DNA of 40,900 nt from Marinomonas transparens (GTDB taxonomy: Bacteria > Pseudomonadota > Gammaproteobacteria > Pseudomonadales > Marinomonadaceae): contig NZ_JAEMNX010000031.1 of the NCBI RefSeq assembly GCF_016463975.1, positions 1 through 40,900 of the forward strand. Reading direction: 5' to 3'. Positions 15,202 to 23,527 of this stretch are shown piece by piece. Numbering within the stretch: position 1 is the first letter of the stretch; each line of letters begins with the position of its first letter. Under the pieces are notes generated by a model, which saw only the letters and a list, made by a program, of their open reading frames with translations, was not told where the DNA came from and made no database searches. A program made the position numbers and the translations under genes.

Positions 15202-16104
15202 CTAAATTGCAAAAAATACCTTTAGATGATCAATAAAGGCCTCAACTTGTGGAGGTAATACCCGACCTTTCATCGAAATCAAATCAATGCCCGCGGTGAT
15301 AGATTGAGCCTGAGGAAGTACCTCAACGACAGTACCTTTCTTTAACTCTTCTTCAAATAATGCTTCTGGTACATTGGCAATCCCAAGGTGCGACATCACC
15401 AGCTGTTTAATCAACCTATCATCATTGGCGGACATTGAGGCGGTTTTTATTTCCAAGTATTTGACCATCGTCTTGTCGTTTTTATTAAGCCAAGTTTTCA
15501 TCGACGGACAATCTGGATGGTAATCAATAATATTGCTGTCGATAACGTCTCTAAAGCTATTGAAGGGTCCATGCGCTTTCATAAATTCCGTGCTTGCCAG
15601 CGTAATAAACCGTTCTTTTTTTATTGGGGTGATATGTAATAATTGGGCTTCTGATGAGAAAACAACCACGCCCAAATCAGCCTCACTGTGAATAATATTT
15701 TTTACAGTTGCAGCATCATCTTGTAACGCCAGCTCTACATTAACTTGTGGGTAACGCTTCTTAAAACTGACAATCATTGGCACTAGAATCAAGTTCGCCA
15801 ACTCCATCGTTGTGCCTATTTTGATTGGTCCAACTATCGTGGAATGATCATGTTTTACTTTGAAAATATCGTGCTCTAAAGCGGACAAATGCTTTTCTGT
15901 TGTTTTTAATAGCGACCTACCTTCTTGAGTTAAATATATCTTTCGATGCGCTCTTTTAAACAGCAGCACACCTAATTCATCTTCTAATTTCTTAATTTGG
16001 TAAGAAACGGCCTGCTGCGTTAAGTGCAGCTTTTCTGATGCTTTTGTCACACTTTCATGCTTTGCGACCTGAACAAAAGTCGCCAAATTATTTAAATTTC
16101 GCAT
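15202..16104 (-). CDS. LysR-family transcriptional regulator
   Basis: The 300-aa product has the N-terminal winged HTH (LATFVQVAKHESVTKASEKL, then QQAVSYQIKKLEDELG, residues 6-50) and a periplasmic-binding-protein-like effector domain from residue 90. I preferred the ATG at 16104 because GAGG precedes it by six bases; the ATG at 16116 overlaps that site. It is divergent from the beta-barrel protein gene over 140 bp of AT-rich sequence, so it probably controls that gene and itself. The effector is unknown. Confidence 0.9.
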   Translation of the reverse strand: MRNLNNLATFVQVAKHESVTKASEKLHLTQQAVSYQIKKLEDELGVLLFKRAHRKIYLTQEGRSLLKTTEKHLSALEHDIFKVKHDHSTIVGPIKIGTTMELANLILVPMIVSFKKRYPQVNVELALQDDAATVKNIIHSEADLGVVVFSSEAQLLHITPIKKERFITLASTEFMKAHGPFNSFRDVIDSNIIDYHPDCPSMKTWLNKNDKTMVKYLEIKTASMSANDDRLIKQLVMSHLGIANVPEALFEEELKKGTVVEVLPQAQSITAGIDLISMKGRVLPPQVEAFIDHLKVFFAI

Positions 16105-16244
16105 TGTATACCTCATCGCGAAAACACGAGTAGAACCCTCAACTTAGCACAAAATATTTTTAATCAAAGATAAAAAATGATTGTTATTTATTTGTTATAA
16201 AAATTCACATAATTGTCACAACCCAATCATTAAAGGAAACAACC

Positions 16245-16781
16245 ATGACACGATTATTTCCATTTACTAAGAATACCTTATTAGGTTGTGTTGCCTGCTT
16301 ATCTCTCAACCAAGCTCACGCTTTAGATATTGAAATAGACCCATTAGCCTACGCGTTGAATGGACACTCTGTACACTTTGGCTTTGGAGGAAATCAGTAC
16401 CGTTTTGATATCGGTACATTCGGACTAGAATCGCCTGAAGCCTTCCATGGCGACGAACGTTATGATCTAGAATTTAAGGGCTATGGTATTAAACTAGACT
16501 ACCTATTTGGACGTTATGATGGTGTATTTATAGGCGTTGAAGCCAGTTCGTCAGAGGTAGAATACACATTAAAATCAACCAACCAAAAAGCCACCCGAAC
16601 GCAAATCTCTCTAGGTCCCAGAATTGGCTATCGCATCATGTACAACAAAAACATCACTATCACACCATGGTTAGGAATCGATTTAAACCTCGACCATGAC
16701 GACGTCGATCTCAACGGGGAAAAATTTGATAGCCAACCTGTCTCGTTATTTCCAACCGTACACCTTGGTTGGAAGTTTTAA
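16245..16781 (+). CDS. Outer-membrane beta-barrel protein with signal peptide
   Basis: The 178-aa product has a Sec signal (TRLFPFTKNTLLGCVACLSL, cut after NQAHA). Alternating hydrophobic strands with glycine/aromatic patterns follow (VHFGFGGNQYRFDIGTFG, GIKLDYLFGRYDGVFIGVEA, QISLGPRIGYRIMY) and it ends in a terminal aromatic (LGWKF), the BAM signal of outer-membrane barrels. It is a small eight-strand-type barrel without a recognised substrate. An AAGGAAACAACC ribosome site precedes it. It likely forms an operon with the DUF4260 gene 30 bp downstream and is under the divergent LysR. Confidence 0.75.
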   Translation: MTRLFPFTKNTLLGCVACLSLNQAHALDIEIDPLAYALNGHSVHFGFGGNQYRFDIGTFGLESPEAFHGDERYDLEFKGYGIKLDYLFGRYDGVFIGVEASSSEVEYTLKSTNQKATRTQISLGPRIGYRIMYNKNITITPWLGIDLNLDHDDVDLNGEKFDSQPVSLFPTVHLGWKF

Positions 16782-16811
16782 ATTTACACAACAAACATGG
16801 AGATCATTTAA

Positions 16812-17183
16812 ATGAAAGAAGCAGCAGGTAATATCAGATGGGTACTAAGAATTGAAGGAGTAGCAATTTTAACATTATCCTCTATCGCTTTTGCACACTG
16901 CGAGGCTAGCTGGACGTTATTTGCCATACTTTTCTTAGTGCCAGATTTTTCCTTAATAGGCTATTTACTGGGAAGTAAAACAGGGGCGATTGCATACAAC
17001 ATCACTCACTCATTAATCGGCCCACTCATTTGTATTGGCGCAGGCCTTCTTTCTGAAAACAGTCTGACTATTGCCATAGGACTAATCTGGTCTGCTCACA
17101 TAGGTTTTGATCGCGGCCTAGGATATGGGCTCAAATATCAATCTGGCTTTCGTTACACACACTTGGGAATGATTGGAAAATAA
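16812..17183 (+). CDS. DUF4260 membrane protein
   Basis: The 123-aa product has four hydrophobic segments and the DUF4260 pattern: LRIEGVAILTL, FLVPDFSLIGYLLGSKTGAI, YNITHSLIGP, and IWSAHIGFDRGLGYGLKY followed by FRYTHLG. The biochemical role of the family is unknown. It follows the beta-barrel gene and has GGAGATC upstream. It converges on the response regulator gene, six bases away. Confidence 0.88.
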   Translation: MKEAAGNIRWVLRIEGVAILTLSSIAFAHCEASWTLFAILFLVPDFSLIGYLLGSKTGAIAYNITHSLIGPLICIGAGLLSENSLTIAIGLIWSAHIGFDRGLGYGLKYQSGFRYTHLGMIGK

Positions 17184-17188
17184 ACCGC

Positions 17189-18553
17189 TTACAATCCATA
17201 CCTTTCTATCTTTTTAATCAAACCTTGCCGTGAAATACCAAGCTGTTTTGCGGCTTGGGTTCGATTGTCTTTATTCGCTTCTAACGCATGGTGAATCAAT
17301 CGGATCTCAAGCGCTCGCACCTGCTCGTCCAATGTATCGCTATTACTAGGCTCATGCTGAAAAACTAAACTAGAGCGATCGACACTTGGATACAGAAGTT
17401 GAATATCATCCATGGTAATCACTCCCTCAGGACAAATGGAAGCAACACTGTCGAGGGCATTTTTTAATTCACGGACATTTCCCTTCCATGGTTGATCTCG
17501 GAACCACTGAACAGCTTCTGGACTAAGCTGTAAGCGCTTAGATTGTTGATGTTGTAAGCGAGATAAGAACGTTTGCAATAAAATAGGGACATCTTCGATA
17601 CGCTCGGCAAGTAATTGCGTTTCAATATTAACGCCTTTAATTCGGTAATATAAATCCTCTCGAAAACTGCCCTCTTGTACTTTTTCTAATAGGTCAGCGT
17701 TGGTGGCGGAAATTACTCTAATATCTATGTACTTCTGCTCTCTTCCGCCAACTGGAAAAAAGGTTCCTTCCTGTAAAACTCGCAATAATTTCACCTGCAT
17801 CGCTAAGGGCATTTCACCAATTTCATCTAAAAATAAAGTGCCGCCGTTGGCTAAACTCAATAAGCCGACCTTGTCTTTTTCTGCTCCGGTAAATGCCCCT
17901 TTTACATAGCCGAATAACTCGCTTTCTAACAAATCCGCTGGAATGGCACCACAATGCACAGAAACAAACGACTTAGCAGATCGATGACTCAGGTCATGCA
18001 AGGTTCGTGAAATAACCTCTTTGCCTGTTCCAGATGGGCCGGTAACCAATACTCGAACATCCGTTGGCGCAATTCGTTCAACCAAAGCACGTATTTTCTG
18101 AGAACTCACCGAATGGCCAATATAGGCTGAAGCGCCTTCCGGCTGACTAACAGATTGCTTTAGTTGGTTCAGCTCTCGTTCTAGCGTCGTTTTCGTAATA
18201 GCGCGACGTACCACCACCGCTAGCATATCTGGATCAATCGGCTTGGCAATAAAATCCCACGCCCCAAGATCAATAGCCTTCAGAGCAAGATCCCGATCCG
18301 CATGGCCTGTAATGATGATGACTGGGCGACCATCAAAATCGGCCATTGCATCAAGCGTCACTTGAGGATCAAAATACGGCGGCATAGATAAATCCAACAG
18401 GACTAAATCCGCATCAAATGCTGTTAATGCCTGACGAGCCTCGTCTAAACTTCCTGCCGTTTTAACGTGATAATTCTGTTGCGCCAACCAACGGCTAGCC
18501 AATTCACGAAAAGCGGGCTCATCATCCACCAATAAAATTTTATTTTGTGTCAT
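17189..18553 (-). CDS. Sigma54-dependent response regulator (NtrC-type)
   Basis: The 454-aa product has three parts. The REC domain (residues 1-125) has its phospho-Asp in LVLLDLSMPP. The AAA+ domain (about 150-375) has Walker A GPSGTGKE, the GAFTGA loop (YVKGAFTGAEKD) that contacts sigma54, and Walker B GGTLFLDEIGEMP. The Fis-type HTH at the C-terminus is AAKQLGISRQGLIKKIERYG. GAFTGA means it activates sigma54 promoters. It starts at 18553, overlapping the 3' end of its kinase gene by 14 bases, so the two are coupled. The likely target is the divergent cio operon, which has a -24/-12 promoter and two GTAAA-N5-TTTAC dyads. Confidence 0.93.
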   Translation of the reverse strand: MTQNKILLVDDEPAFRELASRWLAQQNYHVKTAGSLDEARQALTAFDADLVLLDLSMPPYFDPQVTLDAMADFDGRPVIIITGHADRDLALKAIDLGAWDFIAKPIDPDMLAVVVRRAITKTTLERELNQLKQSVSQPEGASAYIGHSVSSQKIRALVERIAPTDVRVLVTGPSGTGKEVISRTLHDLSHRSAKSFVSVHCGAIPADLLESELFGYVKGAFTGAEKDKVGLLSLANGGTLFLDEIGEMPLAMQVKLLRVLQEGTFFPVGGREQKYIDIRVISATNADLLEKVQEGSFREDLYYRIKGVNIETQLLAERIEDVPILLQTFLSRLQHQQSKRLQLSPEAVQWFRDQPWKGNVRELKNALDSVASICPEGVITMDDIQLLYPSVDRSSLVFQHEPSNSDTLDEQVRALEIRLIHHALEANKDNRTQAAKQLGISRQGLIKKIERYGL

Positions 18554-20456
18554 AGGGGTCTCGGTTCGAAATAGAAGTACTAGAAGAATGAAGCGGTAAA
18601 AACAGTTCAAAGGTTACCGGCCAACCTGAGTCAGAACGATGCTGGATTTTCCCGTTATGGGCATCGACAATACGACGTACAATTGCCAATCCCAAACCAC
18701 TACCACCAGCCCGCTTCGTAACAAAAGGTTGAAACAAGGTCTCTCCTTGTAAGCTAGCATCAACTTCTGGGCCGTTATTATGCACTTGAATCACAACTGT
18801 CTTGTCATCCGTTCTCGCTGCAATAAGAAACTTGCCATTAGGTTGATTACGCAAAAATGCCACCGCGTTATCAATCAGATTAATAAACACTTGCTGCAGC
18901 CGTTGCGGGTCAGCTTCAAGCTCAATGGATTCATCAATATCTATTTCATAAGCCACACCATCCAATTGAGCTTGCGCCAAAATACCTAATACCAAAGCAC
19001 GCAATGGTGTGGTACTTATTTGCAGCGTTAAGCCACCCGAGTAAACCAACATATCACTCACTAAGCGATCCGCTCGTTTGAGTTGAGTTTGAATATGTTG
19101 CCGCGTTTCTGGAGGCGTATCGTAAGCCGCCATGGCAATAATATTAAGTGGGTTACGAAGCTCATGAGCCATTGACGCAGACAGTCCGCCTAACTCAACC
19201 AAATGCTTTTCGTCTAATCGTTTTCGCTCCGTAGCAGCCAACGCCAATGACCGTTCCAGCAAACCGCAACTGGTGGAAAACAAGGAGCCAAATACCTCGG
19301 CTGTTAATCGCATTCCAGGGCTTGCATCTTCCCAGCCTAACAGCATAAAACGCCAACCGGAGTCTGACCGAGATACTTGTAAGGCCAAATCACGATCATC
19401 AAGAACACTGTCGCTTTGAAGAACATTTAGCTTAATCTCAATACTCCGTCTTATTTGAGATGACAGTAAATCTTCTCCGAGAGCCGTTAATTGTTCCCAA
19501 TCTTGAGCTTCTTTTAATCGACTAGACCAAGTATCTAGCACGGTTTCATTCAAGACCGCTCCGGGGTAAATTAGTCGAGAAATTAGACGATTTAATGGCT
19601 GATAAATGAGCGCAGACATGAGTAACATTAACAAAGAGTACAACCATAATTGCCAGCTTGGCACATCGGCTAAGGCCTGCAAACCGATACGACCAGAGAC
19701 CACACTAATGACAGCAATCAAGCAAAGAATTACTAACATCATCGCCAACCAAAGCAAGGCCCGATTAGCAAAAGCATTAACAGAGAGGATTTGATACCTC
19801 ACCACGGCATAAACCAAAAGCAACAAATAGGTTGGCAATAACAACATAGGGTAAGGAAACCAACTAATGCCAAAAGACGGAAACACAAAGCTTGTCGCCA
19901 GTAAAAGTCCCCACGCCCCCACACCAAACATGGCAAGTATCGAACGCTTTTTATTGCCCGAGTGACGATACCAGCCAAATAACAAAACGCCATGAGCCAA
20001 CATACCGATCAACACGGTATAGGCTAAATTCCACGATCCAGCATCCGTAAAAATAAAGAAGGAACGCGTATCCAATGTACTAATTGCATCGCCCGCTTCC
20101 ATCCACCAGCTATGTAACACTACGGCAACACTGGCAACATAAAACCAAGGTATCGCCAGATGCAGTCGGTCGAGTGTTCTCTCTTTTGCAGGGCCAGAAT
20201 TCACAAAGACAATAGCAAAATGCAGAAAAAAGGTTGGCATTAACGGGTTTGCAAGAATGATGTTGATCCCAATTTTTTCATATCCTTGAAACAAGACCAC
20301 ATGACCAAAACACCAGATCGCCATCATGATGGCAAAACCCGCCAACGCTTGTAAATCGCCCTGATTCCTAGCTCGCCACAACAGCCAAGCTGCGACAAGA
20401 ACACCGCAAACACTGGATATCGACATAGCCATTTCGAACATCAATGAGACAGTCAC
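18540..20456 (-). CDS. Membrane sensor histidine kinase (7TM N-terminus)
   Basis: The 638-aa product has about seven membrane segments in residues 1-290, like the HisKA_7TM sensor type, then a linker and a kinase core. The core has the H-box HELRNPLNIIAMAA, N-box INLIDNAVAFL and G-box GGSGLGLAIVRRIVDAHNG. It lacks HAMP and a large periplasmic domain, so the signal is probably sensed in the membrane. It is translated from a GTG at 20456 with GAGG eight bases upstream, and that ribosome site lies inside the dyad at 20460-20474. Its partner is the sigma54 regulator downstream. Confidence 0.9.
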   Translation of the reverse strand: MTVSLMFEMAMSISSVCGVLVAAWLLWRARNQGDLQALAGFAIMMAIWCFGHVVLFQGYEKIGINIILANPLMPTFFLHFAIVFVNSGPAKERTLDRLHLAIPWFYVASVAVVLHSWWMEAGDAISTLDTRSFFIFTDAGSWNLAYTVLIGMLAHGVLLFGWYRHSGNKKRSILAMFGVGAWGLLLATSFVFPSFGISWFPYPMLLLPTYLLLLVYAVVRYQILSVNAFANRALLWLAMMLVILCLIAVISVVSGRIGLQALADVPSWQLWLYSLLMLLMSALIYQPLNRLISRLIYPGAVLNETVLDTWSSRLKEAQDWEQLTALGEDLLSSQIRRSIEIKLNVLQSDSVLDDRDLALQVSRSDSGWRFMLLGWEDASPGMRLTAEVFGSLFSTSCGLLERSLALAATERKRLDEKHLVELGGLSASMAHELRNPLNIIAMAAYDTPPETRQHIQTQLKRADRLVSDMLVYSGGLTLQISTTPLRALVLGILAQAQLDGVAYEIDIDESIELEADPQRLQQVFINLIDNAVAFLRNQPNGKFLIAARTDDKTVVIQVHNNGPEVDASLQGETLFQPFVTKRAGGSGLGLAIVRRIVDAHNGKIQHRSDSGWPVTFELFLPLHSSSTSISNRDPYDTK

Positions 20457-20459
20457 ACT

Positions 20460-20474
20460 GTAAACCTCGTTTAC
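20460..20474. promoter_or_regulatory. Dyad GTAAAC-CTC-GTTTAC (putative regulator site 1)
   Basis: A perfect 6-3-6 inverted repeat sharing the form GTAAA-N5-TTTAC with the dyad at 20494-20508, centre spacing 34 bp. It overlaps the ribosome site of the kinase gene and lies about 130 bp upstream of the sigma54 transcription start. Confidence 0.6.
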
Positions 20475-20493
20475 ACATAAAAGTTGATAAACC

Positions 20494-20508
20494 GTAAAGC
20501 TACTTTAC
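20494..20508. promoter_or_regulatory. Dyad GTAAAG-CTA-CTTTAC (putative regulator site 2)
   Basis: A perfect 6-3-6 inverted repeat with the same form as site 1. Its centre lies about 94 bp upstream of the expected start of the sigma54 promoter, the usual range for an enhancer-binding site. Confidence 0.6.
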
Positions 20509-20567
20509 AACTTTCGCAAGAATATATTTTATCCTTTTAAAATCAAACAGATAAAGCCATCGAAAAA

Positions 20568-20584
20568 TTGGCCTACGGATTGCT
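20568..20584 (+). promoter_or_regulatory. Sigma54 (-24/-12) promoter of the cio operon
   Basis: TTGGCCTACGGATTGCT has GG (20570-20571) and GC (20582-20583) exactly 10 bp apart, with the TTGGC and TTGCT flanks of the consensus. It points at the small ORF and cioA. Confidence 0.65.
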
Positions 20585-20603
20585 ATTAGAAGAGTAACTT
20601 TTT

Positions 20604-20617
20604 TTGATCTAACTCAA
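20604..20617. promoter_or_regulatory. ANR/FNR-like box
   Basis: TTGAT-CTAA-CTCAA matches the TTGAT-N4-ATCAA consensus at nine of ten half-site positions. It falls just downstream of the sigma54 start, a repressing position. ANR is known to repress cioAB in Pseudomonas aeruginosa at low oxygen. Confidence 0.45.
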
Positions 20618-20645
20618 CCTTTTACTTATTAATGGAGAAGACCTT

Positions 20646-20762
20646 ATGAATACTGGCTTTTTTATGACTGAAATCATCGCACTGTTTTGCATTGTAGGCT
20701 TAGCAATATTTCCTTTGGCATTGCAAAAGATGCGCACAATTAAAATCAATAAAGACGACTAA
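20646..20762 (+). CDS. Small membrane peptide upstream of cioA (38 aa)
   Basis: The ATG is preceded by GGAGAAGACCTT, a good ribosome site. The peptide begins MNTGFFMTEIIALFCIVGLA, continues IFPLALQKMR and ends with the polar tail TIKINKDD, so it has one TM helix with the basic end probably inside. It lies between the sigma54 promoter and cioA on the same strand and should be co-transcribed. It is not the DUF2474 subunit, which is downstream. A role as a small oxidase subunit or assembly factor is inference. Confidence 0.5.
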   Translation: MNTGFFMTEIIALFCIVGLAIFPLALQKMRTIKINKDD

Positions 20763-20828
20763 GACTTTTTAGTTTGTGAACTCTGATTATCCAAAAAGAT
20801 TTTTATCACCACATAATTAGGTACGTAC

Positions 20829-22238
20829 ATGGATCTCGACGTTGCTCTATTATCCCGTCTCCAGTTCGCTTTCACTGTGAGCTTTCATATTATTTTCCCA
20901 AGCATCACCATTGGCTTGGCAACCCTCATCGCTATCTGGGAAGGTTTATGGTTGAAAACCCATAATCCTTATTATTTGCAACTGGCTAAGTTTTGGATCA
21001 AACCGTTCGCCATCACCTTCGGGATGGGCGTCGTGTCCGGCATTGTTTTGTCTTACGAGTTTGGCACCAATTTTTCTAAGTTTTCCGAGATCACTGGTGC
21101 CGTCTTAGGTCCATTGATGGCTTATGAAGTATTAACGGCCTTCTTTATGGAAGCAGGCTTTCTTGGTGTTATGCTATTTGGCTGGCAACGAGTGGGGCGC
21201 AAGCTTCATTTTTTCTCGACTATCGTCGTTATGGTGGGCACTTGGTTTTCTGCGTTTTGGATTATCGCGGCAAACTCTTGGATGCAAACCCCAGCAGGTT
21301 ACAAAATAGTTAATGGAAAATTTGAAGTCGAAAGTTGGATGGCGGTTATCTTCAATCCCTCCATGCCCTACCGACTCACTCACATGGTAATGGCGTCTTT
21401 AATAACCGCAACCTTCGTTGTGGCCGGAATTAGCGCTTATTATTTACTAAAAAAGAAAAACATTCCCTTTGCCAAAAAAGGCTTATCCATGTGCATGTGG
21501 TTCGCCTTGGTCTTAACACCAGTACAAGCTTGGATCGGCGACATGCACGGCTTAAATGTGAAAGAGCACCAACCAACAAAATTAGCCGCGATGGAAGGTA
21601 TCTGGCCTGCGCAAGAAGAAAACGTTCCTTTATTGCTGTTCGCTATGCCTAATATGAAAACGGAATCAAATGATTACGAGGTCGGCATACCGAATTTAGG
21701 TAGTTTGATATTAACCCATTCTTGGGATGGTGCCGTTCAAGGCTTAAAAGCCGTTCCTCCAGAAGATAGACCAAACGTGCCATTAGTATTTTGGTCATTC
21801 CGAGTCATGGTCGGAATTGGTGTCGGCATGATTGGCATTGCCTTTTTGGCTTTATTGTTGCGCTGCAAGGGCCGTTTATTCGAGAACAGGCCCTTCCTTG
21901 CTTTGCTCACTTTATTTACACCAACAGGTGTCATTGCCGTCCTTGCTGGCTGGTATGTGGTTGAAGTAGGCCGTCAACCTTGGATCGTCTATAACTTAGT
22001 GCGTACCGCCGACATAGTCTCACCATTACCTGCCGAGCGAGTACTTTTTACCTTTATGATGTTTGTCATCATTTACACCTTATTACTCGGTGTTTACCTC
22101 TACTTCATGCGTAAGCTTATTAAAAAAGGTCCTCCAACAATGGAAGTACTAGAGCAACAGCTAATTGGTATGAAAGCACCAGGATACGCGCTGGCTTGGG
22201 TTAAAAACTTACAAAATAAAGCACAAGGAGAGAAATAA
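20829..22238 (+). CDS. cioA: Cyanide-insensitive cytochrome bd-type quinol oxidase, subunit I
   Basis: The 469-aa CydA-family subunit binds the haems and oxidises quinol at the periplasmic side of the inner membrane. The N-terminal RLQFAFTVSFHIIFPS carries the proximal haem ligand His. The quinol-binding loop (DMHGLNVKEHQPTKLAAMEG, then WPAQEE) is short, which marks the CIO type and not the long-Q-loop E. coli CydA (522 aa). About nine TM helices are visible. It ends in TAATG, overlapping cioB. The nearby sigma54 promoter, ANR-like box and two-component system suggest that respiratory stress or oxygen controls it. Confidence 0.95.
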   Translation: MDLDVALLSRLQFAFTVSFHIIFPSITIGLATLIAIWEGLWLKTHNPYYLQLAKFWIKPFAITFGMGVVSGIVLSYEFGTNFSKFSEITGAVLGPLMAYEVLTAFFMEAGFLGVMLFGWQRVGRKLHFFSTIVVMVGTWFSAFWIIAANSWMQTPAGYKIVNGKFEVESWMAVIFNPSMPYRLTHMVMASLITATFVVAGISAYYLLKKKNIPFAKKGLSMCMWFALVLTPVQAWIGDMHGLNVKEHQPTKLAAMEGIWPAQEENVPLLLFAMPNMKTESNDYEVGIPNLGSLILTHSWDGAVQGLKAVPPEDRPNVPLVFWSFRVMVGIGVGMIGIAFLALLLRCKGRLFENRPFLALLTLFTPTGVIAVLAGWYVVEVGRQPWIVYNLVRTADIVSPLPAERVLFTFMMFVIIYTLLLGVYLYFMRKLIKKGPPTMEVLEQQLIGMKAPGYALAWVKNLQNKAQGEK

Positions 22239-23248
22239 TGGACTTAGCCTTTTTCTATTTCCTTCTATTGGGGTTTGCCATTTTCATGTACGTGTTGCTT
22301 GATGGCTTTGATTTGGGTATTGGTATTCTCTACCCTTGGTTCGATCAAACGGGCGAGAAAGATCATTTGATGCGCTCTATTTCACATGTCTGGGATGGTA
22401 ACGAAACTTGGTTAGTGTTTGGTGGTGTGATCTTATTCGCCGCCTTCCCCATCGCTTATGCACAAATCACGTCCACCTTTTACTTACCTATTATGCTCAT
22501 GCTGTTCGCCTTAATTTTCCGAGGCGTGGCATTTGAATATCGCTTTAAATCTGATACTTCTCGACCTTATTGGGACTTCGCCTTTAGCTCAGGATCCGCC
22601 ATCGCCGCCTTTTGCCAAGGCATGTTGCTTGGTTCATTGGTGCAGGGGATTCCAGTTGGCATAAACAGTATGTCCAGCTTACATTGGCTAACCCCTTTTT
22701 CCGTCTTAACAGGTTTCGCCGTCATGGCAGGCTATGCGTTATTAGCGGCCTGTTATTTGTTTATGAAAAGCCGAGGACGAATTCAACAACATGCCGCCAT
22801 GCTGGGTAAGCGCCTATTAGTTATCACTCTATTGGCGATGGTAGCGGTTAGTTTGTGGACGGTAATAGGTCAAGTTGAAATTCGTGAACGCTGGTTCTCT
22901 GGCTACCATTTTTTGCTGTTGTCACCGCTGCCTATTTTAACCCTAATAGCAGCGGCCATTGCTTGGAAAGACTTGAATAACCACGCTACAGGAAAAGCCA
23001 GCACTGAAGGCCGACCGTTTTGGTGTGCTGCCATGCTGTTTTTACTTGGTTTTTCAGGCTTGGTAGTTGGATTGTTCCCTTTCCTACTCCCTAGACAACT
23101 CACCTTTTGGGAAGCCGCATCACCAGACAGCAGCTTGTTATTTTTATTACCCGGCGTATGCATTTTCGTTCCCCTTATTTGTGCTTACACCTTCTGGGGC
23201 TATCGCGTCTTTGCAGGGAAAGTTGAAGATTATCAGGAAGGGTACTAA
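22238..23248 (+). CDS. cioB: Cyanide-insensitive cytochrome bd-type quinol oxidase, subunit II
   Basis: The 336-aa CydB-family subunit has about eight TM helices. It opens with LAFFYFLLLGFAIFMYVLLD, followed by the GFDLGIGILYPW block, and has HVWDGNETWLVFGGVILFAAFP, the typical CydB signature. It forms the heterodimer with CioA. The start overlaps the cioA stop, with AAGGAGAGAA upstream, and the stop overlaps the DUF2474 ORF (TAATG). Confidence 0.95.
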   Translation: MDLAFFYFLLLGFAIFMYVLLDGFDLGIGILYPWFDQTGEKDHLMRSISHVWDGNETWLVFGGVILFAAFPIAYAQITSTFYLPIMLMLFALIFRGVAFEYRFKSDTSRPYWDFAFSSGSAIAAFCQGMLLGSLVQGIPVGINSMSSLHWLTPFSVLTGFAVMAGYALLAACYLFMKSRGRIQQHAAMLGKRLLVITLLAMVAVSLWTVIGQVEIRERWFSGYHFLLLSPLPILTLIAAAIAWKDLNNHATGKASTEGRPFWCAAMLFLLGFSGLVVGLFPFLLPRQLTFWEAASPDSSLLFLLPGVCIFVPLICAYTFWGYRVFAGKVEDYQEGY

Positions 23249-23385
23249 TGCTTTTGGAACGAATTAAAGCCAAACTCTCCGTCTTAAAATCATGGCAATG
23301 GTTTTTATTGCTGTATCTAGGCGGTTTTATCACCGTACTATCCGCCTCTTACGGTATTAAGCTTTTAATGACTGGGTTACCTTAA
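23248..23385 (+). CDS. DUF2474 small subunit of the CIO oxidase (45 aa)
   Basis: The ATG overlaps the cioB stop (TAATG). The product begins MLLERIKAKLSVLKSWQWFL and ends SASYGIKLLMTGLP. It has a basic N-terminus, W-Q-W at the membrane entry and one TM helix. This is the form and place of DUF2474 proteins, which follow CioB in many proteobacteria and are functional counterparts of CydX in bd oxidases. A terminator follows 8 bp later, closing the operon. Confidence 0.78.
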   Translation: MLLERIKAKLSVLKSWQWFLLLYLGGFITVLSASYGIKLLMTGLP

Positions 23386-23392
23386 ATTCTAC

Positions 23393-23434
23393 ACACAGAT
23401 AGGAATAGCTCGCTAGATTTATTCCGATCTGTGT
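23393..23434 (+). terminator. Terminator of the cio operon
   Basis: ACACAGAT-A-GGAATA (23393-23407) pairs with TATTCC-G-ATCTGTGT (23420-23434), a 15-bp stem with one mismatch, followed by a T-rich CCTCTGTTTCTTCTT. Confidence 0.65.
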
Positions 23435-23527
23435 CCTCTGTTTCTTCTTAATCTGTCCATGTTCAAGTGCCTATAAAACACGTAGAGTAATCAACTTTTC
23501 CATGCATTGCTCGGTTCAAGGTTCTTT

